40,270 nucleotides of DNA from Candidatus Peregrinibacteria bacterium (GCA_026395555.1 JAPLYO010000014.1:1-40270); one strand, 5' to 3'. Positions 17,695-25,779 are shown, counted from the first letter of the stretch. Notes: a model not told the origin generated them from the letters alone. Program-made: numbers and translations.

Positions 17695-17732
17695 ATAGAG
17701 GAGAGCTGGATTCCTACACCAGTCTCCTCTAT
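17695..17732 (+). terminator. 14-bp hairpin after the S-layer gene, overlapping the next -10
   Basis: ATAGAGGAGAGCTGG (17695-17709) pairs with CCAGTCTCCTCTAT (17719-17732), leaving one bulged G and a 9-base loop. No U-run follows. The right arm overlaps the -10 TATACT (17730-17735) of the next gene. It could end transcription of the surface gene, protect its 3' end, or act as an operator. Confidence 0.55.
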
Positions 17733-17735
17733 ACT
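17730..17735 (+). promoter_or_regulatory. -10 element of the DUF5654-like/nfo pair
   Basis: TATACT lies exactly six bases before the ATG at 17742, which predicts a leaderless transcript. No clear -35 is present; the upstream bases are part of the hairpin. Confidence 0.5.
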
Positions 17736-17741
17736 AGTGCC

Positions 17742-18017
17742 ATGACCATTAAGGAAAAATTGCAGGCAGAGAAAAAAGAAATTAAAAAACAGGTACAAAA
17801 GCAGCTGCTTACCTACATGATCGCCTCTCTCGGACTCGTAGCCGGCTTGGCTTGGAATGAGGCCATAAAAGGCCTGATTGAATATATATTCCCCCTCAGT
17901 CAAAATACGATTCAGGCCAAGTTTTTGTATGCTATTTTCATGACGATTTTGATCGTGATCATTAGCTATTATCTTGCGCGACTCATGCAGGAAAAAGATG
18001 ATGAAACATCCTTATGA
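17742..18017 (+). CDS. small membrane protein, DUF5654-like
   Basis: The 91 residues begin with a highly charged amphipathic N-terminus (~1-22, Lys/Glu/Gln rich). Two membrane helices follow: ~24-45 (TYMIASLGLVAGLAWNEAIK) and ~60-80 (AKFLYAIFMTILIVIISYYLA). The GLVAGLAWNEAIK pattern is what I associate with DUF5654, a family seen in CPR bacteria and some archaea; its function is unknown. The stop overlaps the start of the endonuclease IV gene as ATGA, so the two are probably translated in a coupled manner. It is one of only two genes in the window that end in TGA. Confidence 0.75.
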   Translation: MTIKEKLQAEKKEIKKQVQKQLLTYMIASLGLVAGLAWNEAIKGLIEYIFPLSQNTIQAKFLYAIFMTILIVIISYYLARLMQEKDDETSL

Positions 18018-18904
18018 AGACACGGGATACATCATCGAAAACATCAGTAAAAGCACTTCTAGGCTGTCACGTCTCCGCGGCAGGTGGGTTTTACAAAGCG
18101 ATAGAAAATGCCGAGGCGCTCGGCGCAACCTGCATCCAATTTTTTGGAGCATCTCCCCGTCAATGGTTTACGAAAATGCCAACAGAAGATGATGTGAAAA
18201 AATACAAAGATCATCTCAAGAAAAGCAGCGTAAAAGCCGTATATCTCCATGCCGCCTACCTTGCCAACCTCGCGAGCCCGAACGCGGAGACGTATCAAAA
18301 ATCTATAACGAATCTCTCGGAACATCTCACGATCGCAACGATGATTGGGGCGAATGGATTAATTTTTCACATGGGATCCGGAGGAAAGGAAATTACGCGC
18401 GAAGAGGCGATACAAAAAATAATTTCCGGAATGAAAGAAGTGTTAAAAAATGTTCCAGGCACAACGCAGCTTATTATGGAGAATTCCGCTGGAGGAGGCC
18501 AGAAATTGGGAAATACGGCGAAAGAGCTTGGAGAGATATTTCACGCAGTCGGATCAAGCCGGGTGAAGGTTTGTTTCGATACGGCGCACGCCTTCGAGGC
18601 GGGTGCTATCGCCGTATATGATCCGCCGACTATTACGAAAACATTTGATGAGTGGGATAAGCATATTGGTCTCAAAAACATAGTAACTATTCATACGAAC
18701 GACTCAAAAACGACATACAATTCAAATCACGACCGTCACGAAAATCTCGGAGAAGGTTATATCGGCATCGACGGATTTCGAGCTCTAGCAGCCGAAAAAC
18801 GTCTCCGTGATGCTGCTTGGATTCTCGAGGTTCCGGGTTTCGACGATAATGGATCTGATCTGAAAAATATGGCTATTTTGAAAGAGTGCTTCTCTGCAAC
18901 GTAG
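18014..18904 (+). CDS. nfo: deoxyribonuclease IV (endonuclease IV, AP endonuclease)
   Basis: The 296-residue TIM-barrel enzyme cuts DNA 5' to abasic sites in base-excision repair. The N-terminal signature LLGCHVSAAGGFYKAIENA is present with its metal-binding His. Further metal-ligand motifs are IMENSAGGG (Glu), VCFDTAHAFEAG (Asp, His) and TIHTNDSK (His, Asp), followed by NHDRHENLGEGYIG, all in the family order. The C-terminus carries the WILEVPG strand with the last metal-binding Glu. The start overlaps the stop of the upstream small membrane gene. The 3' end overlaps the end of the convergent LRR-like gene by 32 bases. This is a confident call. Confidence 0.95.
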   Translation: MKTRDTSSKTSVKALLGCHVSAAGGFYKAIENAEALGATCIQFFGASPRQWFTKMPTEDDVKKYKDHLKKSSVKAVYLHAAYLANLASPNAETYQKSITNLSEHLTIATMIGANGLIFHMGSGGKEITREEAIQKIISGMKEVLKNVPGTTQLIMENSAGGGQKLGNTAKELGEIFHAVGSSRVKVCFDTAHAFEAGAIAVYDPPTITKTFDEWDKHIGLKNIVTIHTNDSKTTYNSNHDRHENLGEGYIGIDGFRALAAEKRLRDAAWILEVPGFDDNGSDLKNMAILKECFSAT

Positions 18905-19820
18905 CATTAGCGTCTTGGATGAGTTTTTCTAAAACGGAATTATCGCGTAATGGCGCATGTGGAGAATCGACTTTATTTCTAGCGCTTCTTTGAAGTGACC
19001 CTACGCGATGTATAAAATATTCCGCTCCATAAGGTGACTGTACGGCAAGTGACCAGAAGTCCTCTTGAGTGGAAGATTCACGTAGTAGTTCGAATGGAAT
19101 GGGGCTATAGAATATTCTACCGATATTTCCATCGTCACATAGCTGCTTTAGTCGTTTAAATTGTTCAATATCAAAATCCAAAAAGGTATGGTGCATGTAT
19201 ACATTTCCACCAACACGCATATCACGGGGTATATGCGCGAGAGACATATTACCGGAAATATCGAGATCCATTCCCACGTAGAGTCGTTTTGGTAATTCTT
19301 TGAGTCTATGGCAGTCAGGGAGTCGAAGAGATTTGGTTGTAAAAAGACCATCCGGAAGTTTTGTAAGAAGCTCTTGCTGATGAATGTTGAGATTCCCATC
19401 AAAATAAATGTATTGAAGGCCGTCCTCCATACATATGAGATGTTGAAGGATAAGATCTTCCTTCAGTCCAAGCATATGAAAAAATGAACGAACATCAGAT
19501 AAAGAGGGCTGTGAGGCAGTTCGTGCGGAAAGAGAGACGACATTGTCGCCAAGATAACCTTGAGCAATGCGAGAAGAAATTTGATCACGAGCGATGCACT
19601 GATAATTGGCAACGCATTTAGATACTCGGGCAGCCTCCTGCGCTTGAGCGGCAAGACGCTGAGCGGCTTTATTGCTTGCCAGAAGCGTTTTGAAGATATT
19701 GCCAGTAGGAAGTACCCTTCCTGTATCAGATGACGGTTCATCGGCTGTAGAAGCCTTCCTTTCTGCGCCAAATGGAGGATACAGAACGTTGCCGGTACCG
19801 CCTTGTTCGTTGAGTGACAT
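18873..19820 (-). CDS. leucine-rich-repeat-like protein of unknown function
   Basis: The 315 residues begin with a low-complexity Gly/Ser/Pro-rich region (~1-45), without an obvious signal peptide. An Ala/Gln-rich helix follows (~50-70). In the middle (~150-210) there are about three short leucine-rich repeats of the pattern LP-x-L, sLrLpdC-x-x-L, as in KSLRLPDCHRLKELPKRL and MDLDISGNMSLAHIP, similar to LRRs seen in phage-borne or effector-like proteins. The C-terminal ~110 residues are not recognisable. It lies convergent to nfo with a 32-base overlap of coding sequence. A weak -10-like TAAGAA is six bases before the ATG. It may bind proteins; no function can be given. Confidence 0.7.
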   Translation of the reverse strand: MSLNEQGGTGNVLYPPFGAERKASTADEPSSDTGRVLPTGNIFKTLLASNKAAQRLAAQAQEAARVSKCVANYQCIARDQISSRIAQGYLGDNVVSLSARTASQPSLSDVRSFFHMLGLKEDLILQHLICMEDGLQYIYFDGNLNIHQQELLTKLPDGLFTTKSLRLPDCHRLKELPKRLYVGMDLDISGNMSLAHIPRDMRVGGNVYMHHTFLDFDIEQFKRLKQLCDDGNIGRIFYSPIPFELLRESSTQEDFWSLAVQSPYGAEYFIHRVGSLQRSARNKVDSPHAPLRDNSVLEKLIQDANATLQRSTLSK

Positions 19821-19938
19821 GAGGCATTCTTATCGTACAACTATGAGACGGTCAACGGACTCGCGTTGACTTCGTTACATCGCAATGGCCAAGTATGTCG
19901 ATTTGACATATCTGATAAAAAGGAGAAAAATTCAAGAC

Positions 19939-20526
19939 ATGGAAATTCGGCAAAGAAAATTTTTTGCACTTCTCCTGATTTTTTTCAGTACTATTACTGG
20001 CTGTGCCCAGCAGCAAACGAGTCTGCGGGGGCAGCTTATTCAAACACCTAACAATAACGTTATGAATATCATGAGTGTGGCTTTCGAAAATAATACGAGC
20101 ATGCCGAATACGTATACCTGTGATGGGAAAAATATTAATCCTCCGCTGGCGTGGTCAGGCGTACCAAGTAATACAAAATCTCTTGCACTCATTGAAGATG
20201 ATCCGGACGCGCCAAGCGGCGACTGGGTGCACTGGCTCCTTTGGAATATTCCGCCAACGGTGGTGTCTATTCCAGAACGTTTTTCGCCAAGCGCATCACC
20301 TGAGACAGCAGCAATCATAGAAGGCACAACCAGCTTCTCCCATGCCGCCTACGGCGGCCCCTGCCCCCCTTCCGGCACACATCACTACCATTTCAAACTC
20401 TACGCTCTAGACACGATTCTATCGCTACCATCGACCGCCACAAAAAAAGAACTTCTCCAGGCGATGCAGGGTCACATCCTAGAGCAATCAGATCTTATCG
20501 GCCTCTATCAGCGCACAGGAAATTAA
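19939..20526 (+). CDS. YbhB/YbcL-type PEBP (Raf kinase inhibitor-like) lipoprotein
   Basis: The product is 195 residues from the ATG at 19939. The N-terminus is a lipoprotein signal (MEIRQRKFFALLLIFFSTITGC, lipid-attached Cys at ~22). The phosphatidylethanolamine-binding-protein fold follows: YTCDGKNINPPLAWSGVP, then LIEDDPDAPSGDWVHWLLWNIP (the DPDAP ligand loop) and AYGGPCPPSGTHHYHFKLYALD (the second signature). Bacterial members are widespread and poorly understood. The frame is open to 19885, but that start would place a charged stretch before the signal peptide. An AGGAG lies 13 bases before the ATG, one of few Shine-Dalgarno-like sites in the window. The stop shares four bases with the convergent pseudouridine synthase gene. 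Confidence 0.9.
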   Translation: MEIRQRKFFALLLIFFSTITGCAQQQTSLRGQLIQTPNNNVMNIMSVAFENNTSMPNTYTCDGKNINPPLAWSGVPSNTKSLALIEDDPDAPSGDWVHWLLWNIPPTVVSIPERFSPSASPETAAIIEGTTSFSHAAYGGPCPPSGTHHYHFKLYALDTILSLPSTATKKELLQAMQGHILEQSDLIGLYQRTGN

Positions 20527-21215
20527 GAAACCGTTGTTTCTAATCTTTTCAATACATTTTCCAGATCAATGGGAAGTTTTGCCATGATTCTCACGCGCAG
20601 ACCGGTAATCGGATGGGTAAATTCTAATAATGCTGAGTGTAGAAACTGTCTACCCAATCGGAATGACGTTCGAAATTTTGTATTAAATTCTCTGTCTCCA
20701 TAGGTCTGATCCATCACTACCGGGCAGTGAATATCGGCAAAGTGCTGACGAATCTGATGCTTTCTTCCTGTTTTAATCTCCGCCTCCACGAGAGAGAGCG
20801 CCGTCTTGAGAACGCGATATATTTTCATCACTCGATACTTTGTCTGAGCAAAGATTTTCTCATCAGATGTTCGCGCCTTCAATTTGGCGGTAATAACCGT
20901 GCCTTTTGGAATACCCCTCACGAGTGTCAGATATTTTTTAATGGTATCTTTCGCAGTCAGAATTCCTTCCAGCTTTTCTCGATCTCTTTCGTATTTTCCA
21001 AACAATAATATTCCCGAAGTCTGCATATCGATACGATGAAGCAGATAGGGCTTATACTCGTCCCCTCTTTCGCTACAAAGTTTCCCAACCATTCCCAGCA
21101 TGGTTCTCTCTTCAGGAAAATCCGTCGACGGCACGCTCGCAACTCTCGGCGGCTTACTTACCGCGAGCAAATACTCATCTTCATAGATCACTAATACCGG
21201 TTCTCGCTTTTTCAT
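20523..21215 (-). CDS. RluA-family pseudouridine synthase
   Basis: The 230-residue enzyme converts uridine to pseudouridine in rRNA or tRNA. The catalytic motif is LLHRIDMQTSGILLFGK with the essential Asp. The supporting motifs SKPPRVASVP (motif I) and GRKHQIRQHFADIHCPVVMDQTYG (motif III) follow in order. It has no S4 RNA-binding domain at the N-terminus, so it is a stand-alone catalytic domain; which RNA position it modifies cannot be decided. The -10 TATATT (21227-21222) lies six bases before the ATG, so the mRNA is predicted to be leaderless. The stop overlaps that of the PEBP gene. Confidence 0.92.
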   Translation of the reverse strand: MKKREPVLVIYEDEYLLAVSKPPRVASVPSTDFPEERTMLGMVGKLCSERGDEYKPYLLHRIDMQTSGILLFGKYERDREKLEGILTAKDTIKKYLTLVRGIPKGTVITAKLKARTSDEKIFAQTKYRVMKIYRVLKTALSLVEAEIKTGRKHQIRQHFADIHCPVVMDQTYGDREFNTKFRTSFRLGRQFLHSALLEFTHPITGLRVRIMAKLPIDLENVLKRLETTVS

Positions 21216-21221
21216 AAGCCA

Positions 21222-21227
21222 AATATA
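21222..21227 (-). promoter_or_regulatory. -10 element of the pseudouridine synthase gene
   Basis: TATATT on the minus strand ends six bases before the ATG at 21215, the same spacing as in six other genes of this window. Confidence 0.5.
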
Positions 21228-21254
21228 TCATATTTTTGCTATTGGACGAAGTTA

Positions 21255-21320
21255 TTGACAGAAATCTGAATAAAGCTACGATAGAGCCATAGCAAGCCTG
21301 TTTCCAGATGAATATATAAT
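21255..21320 (+). promoter_or_regulatory. promoter region of the 107-residue protein gene
   Basis: There are two candidate promoters. One is TTGACA (21255-21260), a 16-base spacer and TACGAT (21277-21282). The other is a perfect -10 TATAAT at 21315-21320 without a good -35, which would leave a leader of about 8 bases before the ATG at 21335. Confidence 0.5.
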
Positions 21321-21334
21321 TTTCAACTACTCAT

Positions 21335-21658
21335 ATGGCAAATTATCCAACACTTCATAAGCTTTTTGACGGGGTACAGAGCCTTGAAGATGGCCAGAGA
21401 GAAACATTACGGGTGGCAATTGCTGAAGGGCTCGACAGCGCCATTACACAAAAAGCAAATATTTCCGCATTGGCAGGAGAGGTGCGAAGATGTGTTGAAA
21501 GCCTTCGCCTATATCCGGAATCCCTTGAGGGAAACGAAGCGGCCAAGGATACGCTCATCGGCATGTTTAACGCCCGTGCAGTGCGTCCTATTGTTGAGAT
21601 GATTTGGAGTAAGGTAAGAGAAACAAGATCGCTCGGCGGAACAGTAGTGGCTAACTAA
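21335..21658 (+). CDS. hypothetical small helical protein
   Basis: This 107-residue protein is not recognised. It appears all-helical and soluble, with no signal peptide or membrane segment. The motif ANISALAGEVRRCVESLRLYP suggests an amphipathic helix with one Cys. It has its own promoter region and a good ATG in the AT-ATG context common here. The stop shares four bases (CTAA) with the stop of the convergent KamA-family gene. The codons and context look genuine, but no function can be assigned. Confidence 0.65.
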   Translation: MANYPTLHKLFDGVQSLEDGQRETLRVAIAEGLDSAITQKANISALAGEVRRCVESLRLYPESLEGNEAAKDTLIGMFNARAVRPIVEMIWSKVRETRSLGGTVVAN

Positions 21659-22770
21659 TTTTTCCACAAAAGAATTTTCCTCTTCCCCGGCACATCCAGC
21701 TCTTCCGGAAAATCCGGGTAGCGGATTTCTTTTCCTTTTCTGATAAAAATTCCAATCTCCGATCCATCTGGATTTTTTTCAAATCGAACAAAGTCTTCCT
21801 TTCGTACTTTTCCTGCAGGATTATCCAACGCATATCGTGTTGATTGTACCCATGCAGGTGACGTCCAATTAAGTTCATCCATGAGAGCAAATTGTCGTTT
21901 CAACGAAATTCGAAATGGCGAAGAAAAATTCACAGGATCCGGCGCAAAGATAGATAAATTGCGAATACCTAACTCGTCTAACTCAATCAGTAATTCTTTC
22001 AAAACATCAATATGATCATTCACGTTTCGCAATAAAGGAAACTGATTATATTGCCGAACACCCGCAGCATGTAGCCGTTTAATATGCTCCTTCACAACAT
22101 CGCAAATTTCATACGGATGCGCGATATGATGCACTAATCGCACACGATATTTCGCCAACATGTTGCAACACGCCTCGGTATATACAAAAGGTGAATACAC
22201 CAAAGTCCGCGAGTGTATGCGGATATGTTGCACGTGCGCTTCTTCTTTCAATCTTCTCAAAATCATCTCCAGATCCTTCGGCGCCATAACCATCGGATCT
22301 CCTCCGGACAAAATAACCTCTTCAATTTGCGGGTGCTCACCCAAAAATTCTATCAACTTCGTAACTTTCTCCTCGAGAGTAAATGGCTTACTTCCGTGTC
22401 TATCGCTCAGATACGCCGTCCGGAAACAGTACTGACAGTTTGACGCGCAATTATCCGTTGGTAAAAATAAAACCCTATCATCGTACTTCCAGATAAGTAC
22501 ATCGCGTAACTCCTCGGGCATATTTATTTTATCACCTATAAAATCCCCCACCTCACCTGAAACACGCGATGCAAATCGATCCGCCCCCGGTAGTACGCAT
22601 CGATACAGCGGACCCATACCACCACCGACTACCCGGACTTCTTCCTCAACTTTTTTTGCATAAAAATCCGAAATTTTTATCGGTAAAAGTCCATCTCGTT
22701 TTGCGGCCTCATCGAAACCGGCAACAACGAGCTTGGTATCTTCCGGAATAATGAGTGAACGTGGAATCAT
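21655..22770 (-). CDS. KamA-family radical SAM protein (lysine 2,3-aminomutase-like)
   Basis: The 371-residue radical SAM enzyme carries the cluster-binding CASNCQYCF (Cys-x3-Cys-x2-Cys, about residue 108-115). It also has the VILSGGDPMVMAPKDLEMIL strand-helix typical of KamA/EpmB proteins. Related enzymes use PLP and SAM to move the lysine alpha-amino group to the beta position; EpmB does so for elongation factor P modification. The protein is shorter than classical KamA (~415), so the substrate is open. The start ATG at 22770 lies inside a palindrome (22768-22788) shared with the upstream region of the divergent rlmH gene; a -10-like TAGAAT (22785-22780) overlaps it. Confidence 0.88.
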   Translation of the reverse strand: MIPRSLIIPEDTKLVVAGFDEAAKRDGLLPIKISDFYAKKVEEEVRVVGGGMGPLYRCVLPGADRFASRVSGEVGDFIGDKINMPEELRDVLIWKYDDRVLFLPTDNCASNCQYCFRTAYLSDRHGSKPFTLEEKVTKLIEFLGEHPQIEEVILSGGDPMVMAPKDLEMILRRLKEEAHVQHIRIHSRTLVYSPFVYTEACCNMLAKYRVRLVHHIAHPYEICDVVKEHIKRLHAAGVRQYNQFPLLRNVNDHIDVLKELLIELDELGIRNLSIFAPDPVNFSSPFRISLKRQFALMDELNWTSPAWVQSTRYALDNPAGKVRKEDFVRFEKNPDGSEIGIFIRKGKEIRYPDFPEELDVPGKRKILLWKN

Positions 22771-22788
22771 TAGAAACCCATTCTAATG
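22768..22788. promoter_or_regulatory. 8-bp perfect inverted repeat at the kamA-like start
   Basis: CATTAGAA-ACCCA-TTCTAATG is a perfect 8-bp inverted repeat with a 5-base centre. It covers the start codon and likely -10 of the minus-strand KamA-like gene and sits 40 bases upstream of rlmH. The form suggests an operator for a dimeric repressor. Confidence 0.5.
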
Positions 22789-22815
22789 GCATTACTCACC
22801 CTGTCAACAACCGTG

Positions 22816-22821
22816 TATAAT
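22816..22821 (+). promoter_or_regulatory. -10 element of rlmH
   Basis: A perfect TATAAT ends six bases before the ATG at 22828, predicting a leaderless rlmH mRNA and deciding this start against the upstream in-frame ATG at 22786. Confidence 0.6.
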
Positions 22822-22827
22822 CGCGCC

Positions 22828-23295
22828 ATGAACATCCGTATTATTACTCTCGGAAAGCTCAAAGAATCCTACTGGCGTGAAGCTGAGCAAGAGTATCTCA
22901 AGCGCCTTTCAGCTTTCGCAAAGCTGGAAATTGTCGAGCTTAAGGAGGAGTCATTTTCGGAAAAAGACCTTCCTGAACAGATAAAGCTAAAGGAAGCTGA
23001 AAAAATCCTCAAAATCCTGACAAAAGACGACTTTGTCATTACGCTCGACGAGCACGGGAGCTCTTATTCCTCCCAAGAGTTCGCTTCAAAGCTGAATTCC
23101 TGGATAGTCGCCAACTCAAACCTCACCTTCATTATCGGCGGCCCCCTCGGTCTCGACGCCTCAATCCTCGCCCGCGCCAATGCCAAGCTCTCCCTGTCCA
23201 AGATGACATTTACCCACCAAATGATCCGCACATTTCTCCTCGAGCAGATCTACCGAGGGTTCATGATTGCAGCAAAAAGGAAGTATCACTACTAA
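22828..23295 (+). CDS. rlmH: 23S rRNA (pseudouridine1915-N3)-methyltransferase RlmH
   Basis: The 155 residues are exactly the family's usual length. This SPOUT-fold enzyme acts on assembled ribosomes and methylates pseudouridine in helix 69. The signature N-terminus MNIRIITLGKLKESYW, the ITLDEHGSSYSSQEFA strand, the SAM-knot IIGGPLGLD and the C-terminal SKMTFTHQMIRTFLLEQIYR region ending in KYHY are all present. The frame extends upstream to 22786, but the family start and the -10 spacing favour 22828. The gene is divergent from the KamA-like gene. The codons from about 23090 to 23260 are unusually C-ending. Confidence 0.96.
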   Translation: MNIRIITLGKLKESYWREAEQEYLKRLSAFAKLEIVELKEESFSEKDLPEQIKLKEAEKILKILTKDDFVITLDEHGSSYSSQEFASKLNSWIVANSNLTFIIGGPLGLDASILARANAKLSLSKMTFTHQMIRTFLLEQIYRGFMIAAKRKYHY

Positions 23296-23343
23296 AATGT
23301 ATCTTCTTGTTTTTCCCCCGAAAGCAGAGTAATATCTTGCTCA

Positions 23344-25737
23344 ATGATAGGACGTAAACAGAAGAAATTTCGCTTGTTAGTCATCTGCGGTGGACCTTCG
23401 CCAGAACGCGGAATTTCGTTGAACTCCTGTCGCAGTGTGGTCGATCATCTCGCAGACTCAGCCATAGACATACAGGCAATTTATGTTGATGCTCAAAAAA
23501 GACCCTACCTTATCTCGACCTCGGCGCTCTACTCGAATACCCCATCCGACTTCGACTTCAAACTCACCCGACATACCAAAAAATTGACACAACGCGAGCT
23601 TGCGTCCCAATTAAAAATGGCCGATCTCGTCTTTCCGATTATTCATGGGGCCTACGGCGAGGATGGTCAACTTCAACAACTTCTCGAACGAAAAAAAACA
23701 TCCTACGTCGGCTCATCATCTCGGGCGTGCAAGACCGCCTTCAATAAGTTCAAGGCCAATGAACTTATTCGCGAAAATGGATTTCCATCACTCCCCTCTG
23801 ACCTTCTCAAAAGTCACCTCCCAAAATTTAAAAATCTGGAGGTCTTAGAGAAATTCTTCTCTCAACACAAACTCAAGCGCGCGATCGTCAAACCCGTCTC
23901 GGGTGGATCATCTATCGGTGTGCATTCGGTCACCACACCCATGGAGGCGTTCAAGGCGATGCAAGATATCTTCAGTAAAAAACTTGATACACAGGCGGTT
24001 ATTGAGCCATTCTGCGAAGGGAGAGAGTTTACCGTCGTTATTCTCGAGAACCGATTTGGGCAGCCAGTAGCCCTTATTCCATCGGAAATTGAAACATCAT
24101 ATAACGAAAATCAAATTTTTGATTTCAGAAAAAAGTATCTCGCCACGAGAAAAGTGCGTTATCACTGTCCTCCACGTTTTGAGCACAACCAAATTGAAAA
24201 AATTCAGATAATGGCTGAGCAGCTCTTTTCTCTCCTCGGGATGCGGCATTTCGGACGCTTCGACGGATGGCTTTTGGAGGACGGTCGCATATGGTTTTCC
24301 GATTTCAATCCGATTAGCGGCATGGAGCAGAATAGTTTTCTTTTCCAGCAGGCCTCGCAAATTGGCATGAGTCATCGCGATGTTCTCATGCATATCCTCA
24401 AAACAGCATGTATGGAATATGGCTTACAGGAGCCGACGGTACAGCCACAAGATCCAAAAGGAAAAAAACGCGTCAACGTAATCGGTGGTGGAACCAGCGC
24501 GGAGCGACAGGTTTCTCTCATGAGCGCAACGAACGTCTGGCTCAAACTTCGTCAGTCGAAAAAATACTGGCCCGAGCTTTTCCTCATGACTGGCGATGAC
24601 GAGATTTGGCACACGCCCTACAACTTCAGCCTGAACCACACCGTCGAAGAAATCCACGCGATGCTAAAAGACGCAGAAAAAAATGAAGATTTTTTGCGAT
24701 CTCACCGAGAAAAAGTTCTTCTCAAATTAGCGTTAGCAAAAGATGAAGCCCAGGAAAACCTCTTTGCTCCGCGGAAAATGTCACTTCAGGAGTTCATGAA
24801 TATTGATGGATTTGTGTTTCTTGGACTCCATGGTGGCATAGGAGAAGACGGAACGATGCAGACACTTTTGACGGCGAATAAAAAACATTTCAACGGCTCA
24901 AGAGCAGAAGCATCACGATTATGTATGGATAAATACGCAACCGGCGAGCGTCTCAATACGCTTGTCCTTCAAGAAATTTACACCGCTGAGAAAAAAGTCT
25001 TTACGATAGATTTTTTTGAAACGCTGAAAACGCAACCACAGTGGCAGAAGTTTTGGATACAATTAAAGAAAGATCTCAGGGGCGGAGACTACATCGTCAA
25101 GCCAGTGGATGATGGATGTTCCGCAGGGATATGCCGTATTTCGACCTATACAGACCTGCAGAAATATATAGATTTTGCCAAATCACGTGCCCAGGAAATT
25201 CCCGAGCATACCCTGAAGGATCAACATGGAATTATCGAGATGCCCGCACAAGCCATGAAACACATTATGCTCGAGCGATTTATTCGCACCGACAAGGCGC
25301 TCATCGCCAATAATAAACTTCGATGGGACAAAAAAACCGATTGGATCGAGGTAACCGTCGGGGTGCTGGGGAAAAAAGGAAAACTCCACGCTCTCAATCC
25401 GAGTATGACGGTATCGATGGGGCATATTCTCTCTCTCGAGGAAAAATTCCAGGGCGGCACAGGAATTAATATTACTCCTCCGCCGGAGCCATTTGTCAAA
25501 AAAGAGGCTATAGAAAAGGCAAAAGAGCACATCGAGCTTGCAGCGAATACGCTCGGAATCGAAGGATACGCTCGACTCGACGCATTCATGCACACGCAGA
25601 CAGGAGAGGTATATATCATTGAGGCGAATACCCTTCCCGCCCTCACGCCCTCTACCGTTATTTTTCATCAATCCCTTGCGGAACCAGAACCGATCTATCC
25701 ACGCGAACTTCTTGAGAAAATAATTGAACTTGGGTAG
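23344..25737 (+). CDS. tandem D-alanine-D-alanine ligase fusion
   Basis: The 797 residues hold two complete Ddl-type ATP-grasp units, whereas typical Ddl is ~310-370 residues. Unit 1 (~1-365): GGPSPERGIS, HGAYGEDGQLQ, VKPVSGGSSIGV, FGRFDGWL and a metal/substrate loop reading FSDFNPISGM (Asp where Glu is usual). Unit 2 (~375-797): GGGTSAERQVS, LHGGIGEDGTMQ, VKPVDDGCSAGI, YARLDAFM and IIEANTLPALTPS. The enzyme family joins two D-Ala using ATP for peptidoglycan, so this is a cytosolic cell-wall precursor enzyme. Unit 2 looks canonical and unit 1 slightly diverged. The start at 23344 follows a -10-like TAATAT by eight bases. MurI further along the window supports peptidoglycan synthesis. Confidence 0.92.
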   Translation: MIGRKQKKFRLLVICGGPSPERGISLNSCRSVVDHLADSAIDIQAIYVDAQKRPYLISTSALYSNTPSDFDFKLTRHTKKLTQRELASQLKMADLVFPIIHGAYGEDGQLQQLLERKKTSYVGSSSRACKTAFNKFKANELIRENGFPSLPSDLLKSHLPKFKNLEVLEKFFSQHKLKRAIVKPVSGGSSIGVHSVTTPMEAFKAMQDIFSKKLDTQAVIEPFCEGREFTVVILENRFGQPVALIPSEIETSYNENQIFDFRKKYLATRKVRYHCPPRFEHNQIEKIQIMAEQLFSLLGMRHFGRFDGWLLEDGRIWFSDFNPISGMEQNSFLFQQASQIGMSHRDVLMHILKTACMEYGLQEPTVQPQDPKGKKRVNVIGGGTSAERQVSLMSATNVWLKLRQSKKYWPELFLMTGDDEIWHTPYNFSLNHTVEEIHAMLKDAEKNEDFLRSHREKVLLKLALAKDEAQENLFAPRKMSLQEFMNIDGFVFLGLHGGIGEDGTMQTLLTANKKHFNGSRAEASRLCMDKYATGERLNTLVLQEIYTAEKKVFTIDFFETLKTQPQWQKFWIQLKKDLRGGDYIVKPVDDGCSAGICRISTYTDLQKYIDFAKSRAQEIPEHTLKDQHGIIEMPAQAMKHIMLERFIRTDKALIANNKLRWDKKTDWIEVTVGVLGKKGKLHALNPSMTVSMGHILSLEEKFQGGTGINITPPPEPFVKKEAIEKAKEHIELAANTLGIEGYARLDAFMHTQTGEVYIIEANTLPALTPSTVIFHQSLAEPEPIYPRELLEKIIELG

Positions 25738-25779
25738 AATATATCCAGACGTTGTAGAAAATTCTTGTCAATCCAGCAC

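Noticed and set aside
25735..25741. TAGAAT at the ddl stop codon as the lipoprotein promoter
   Set aside because: No -35 at proper spacing; the gene is close enough to be read from the ddl transcript.
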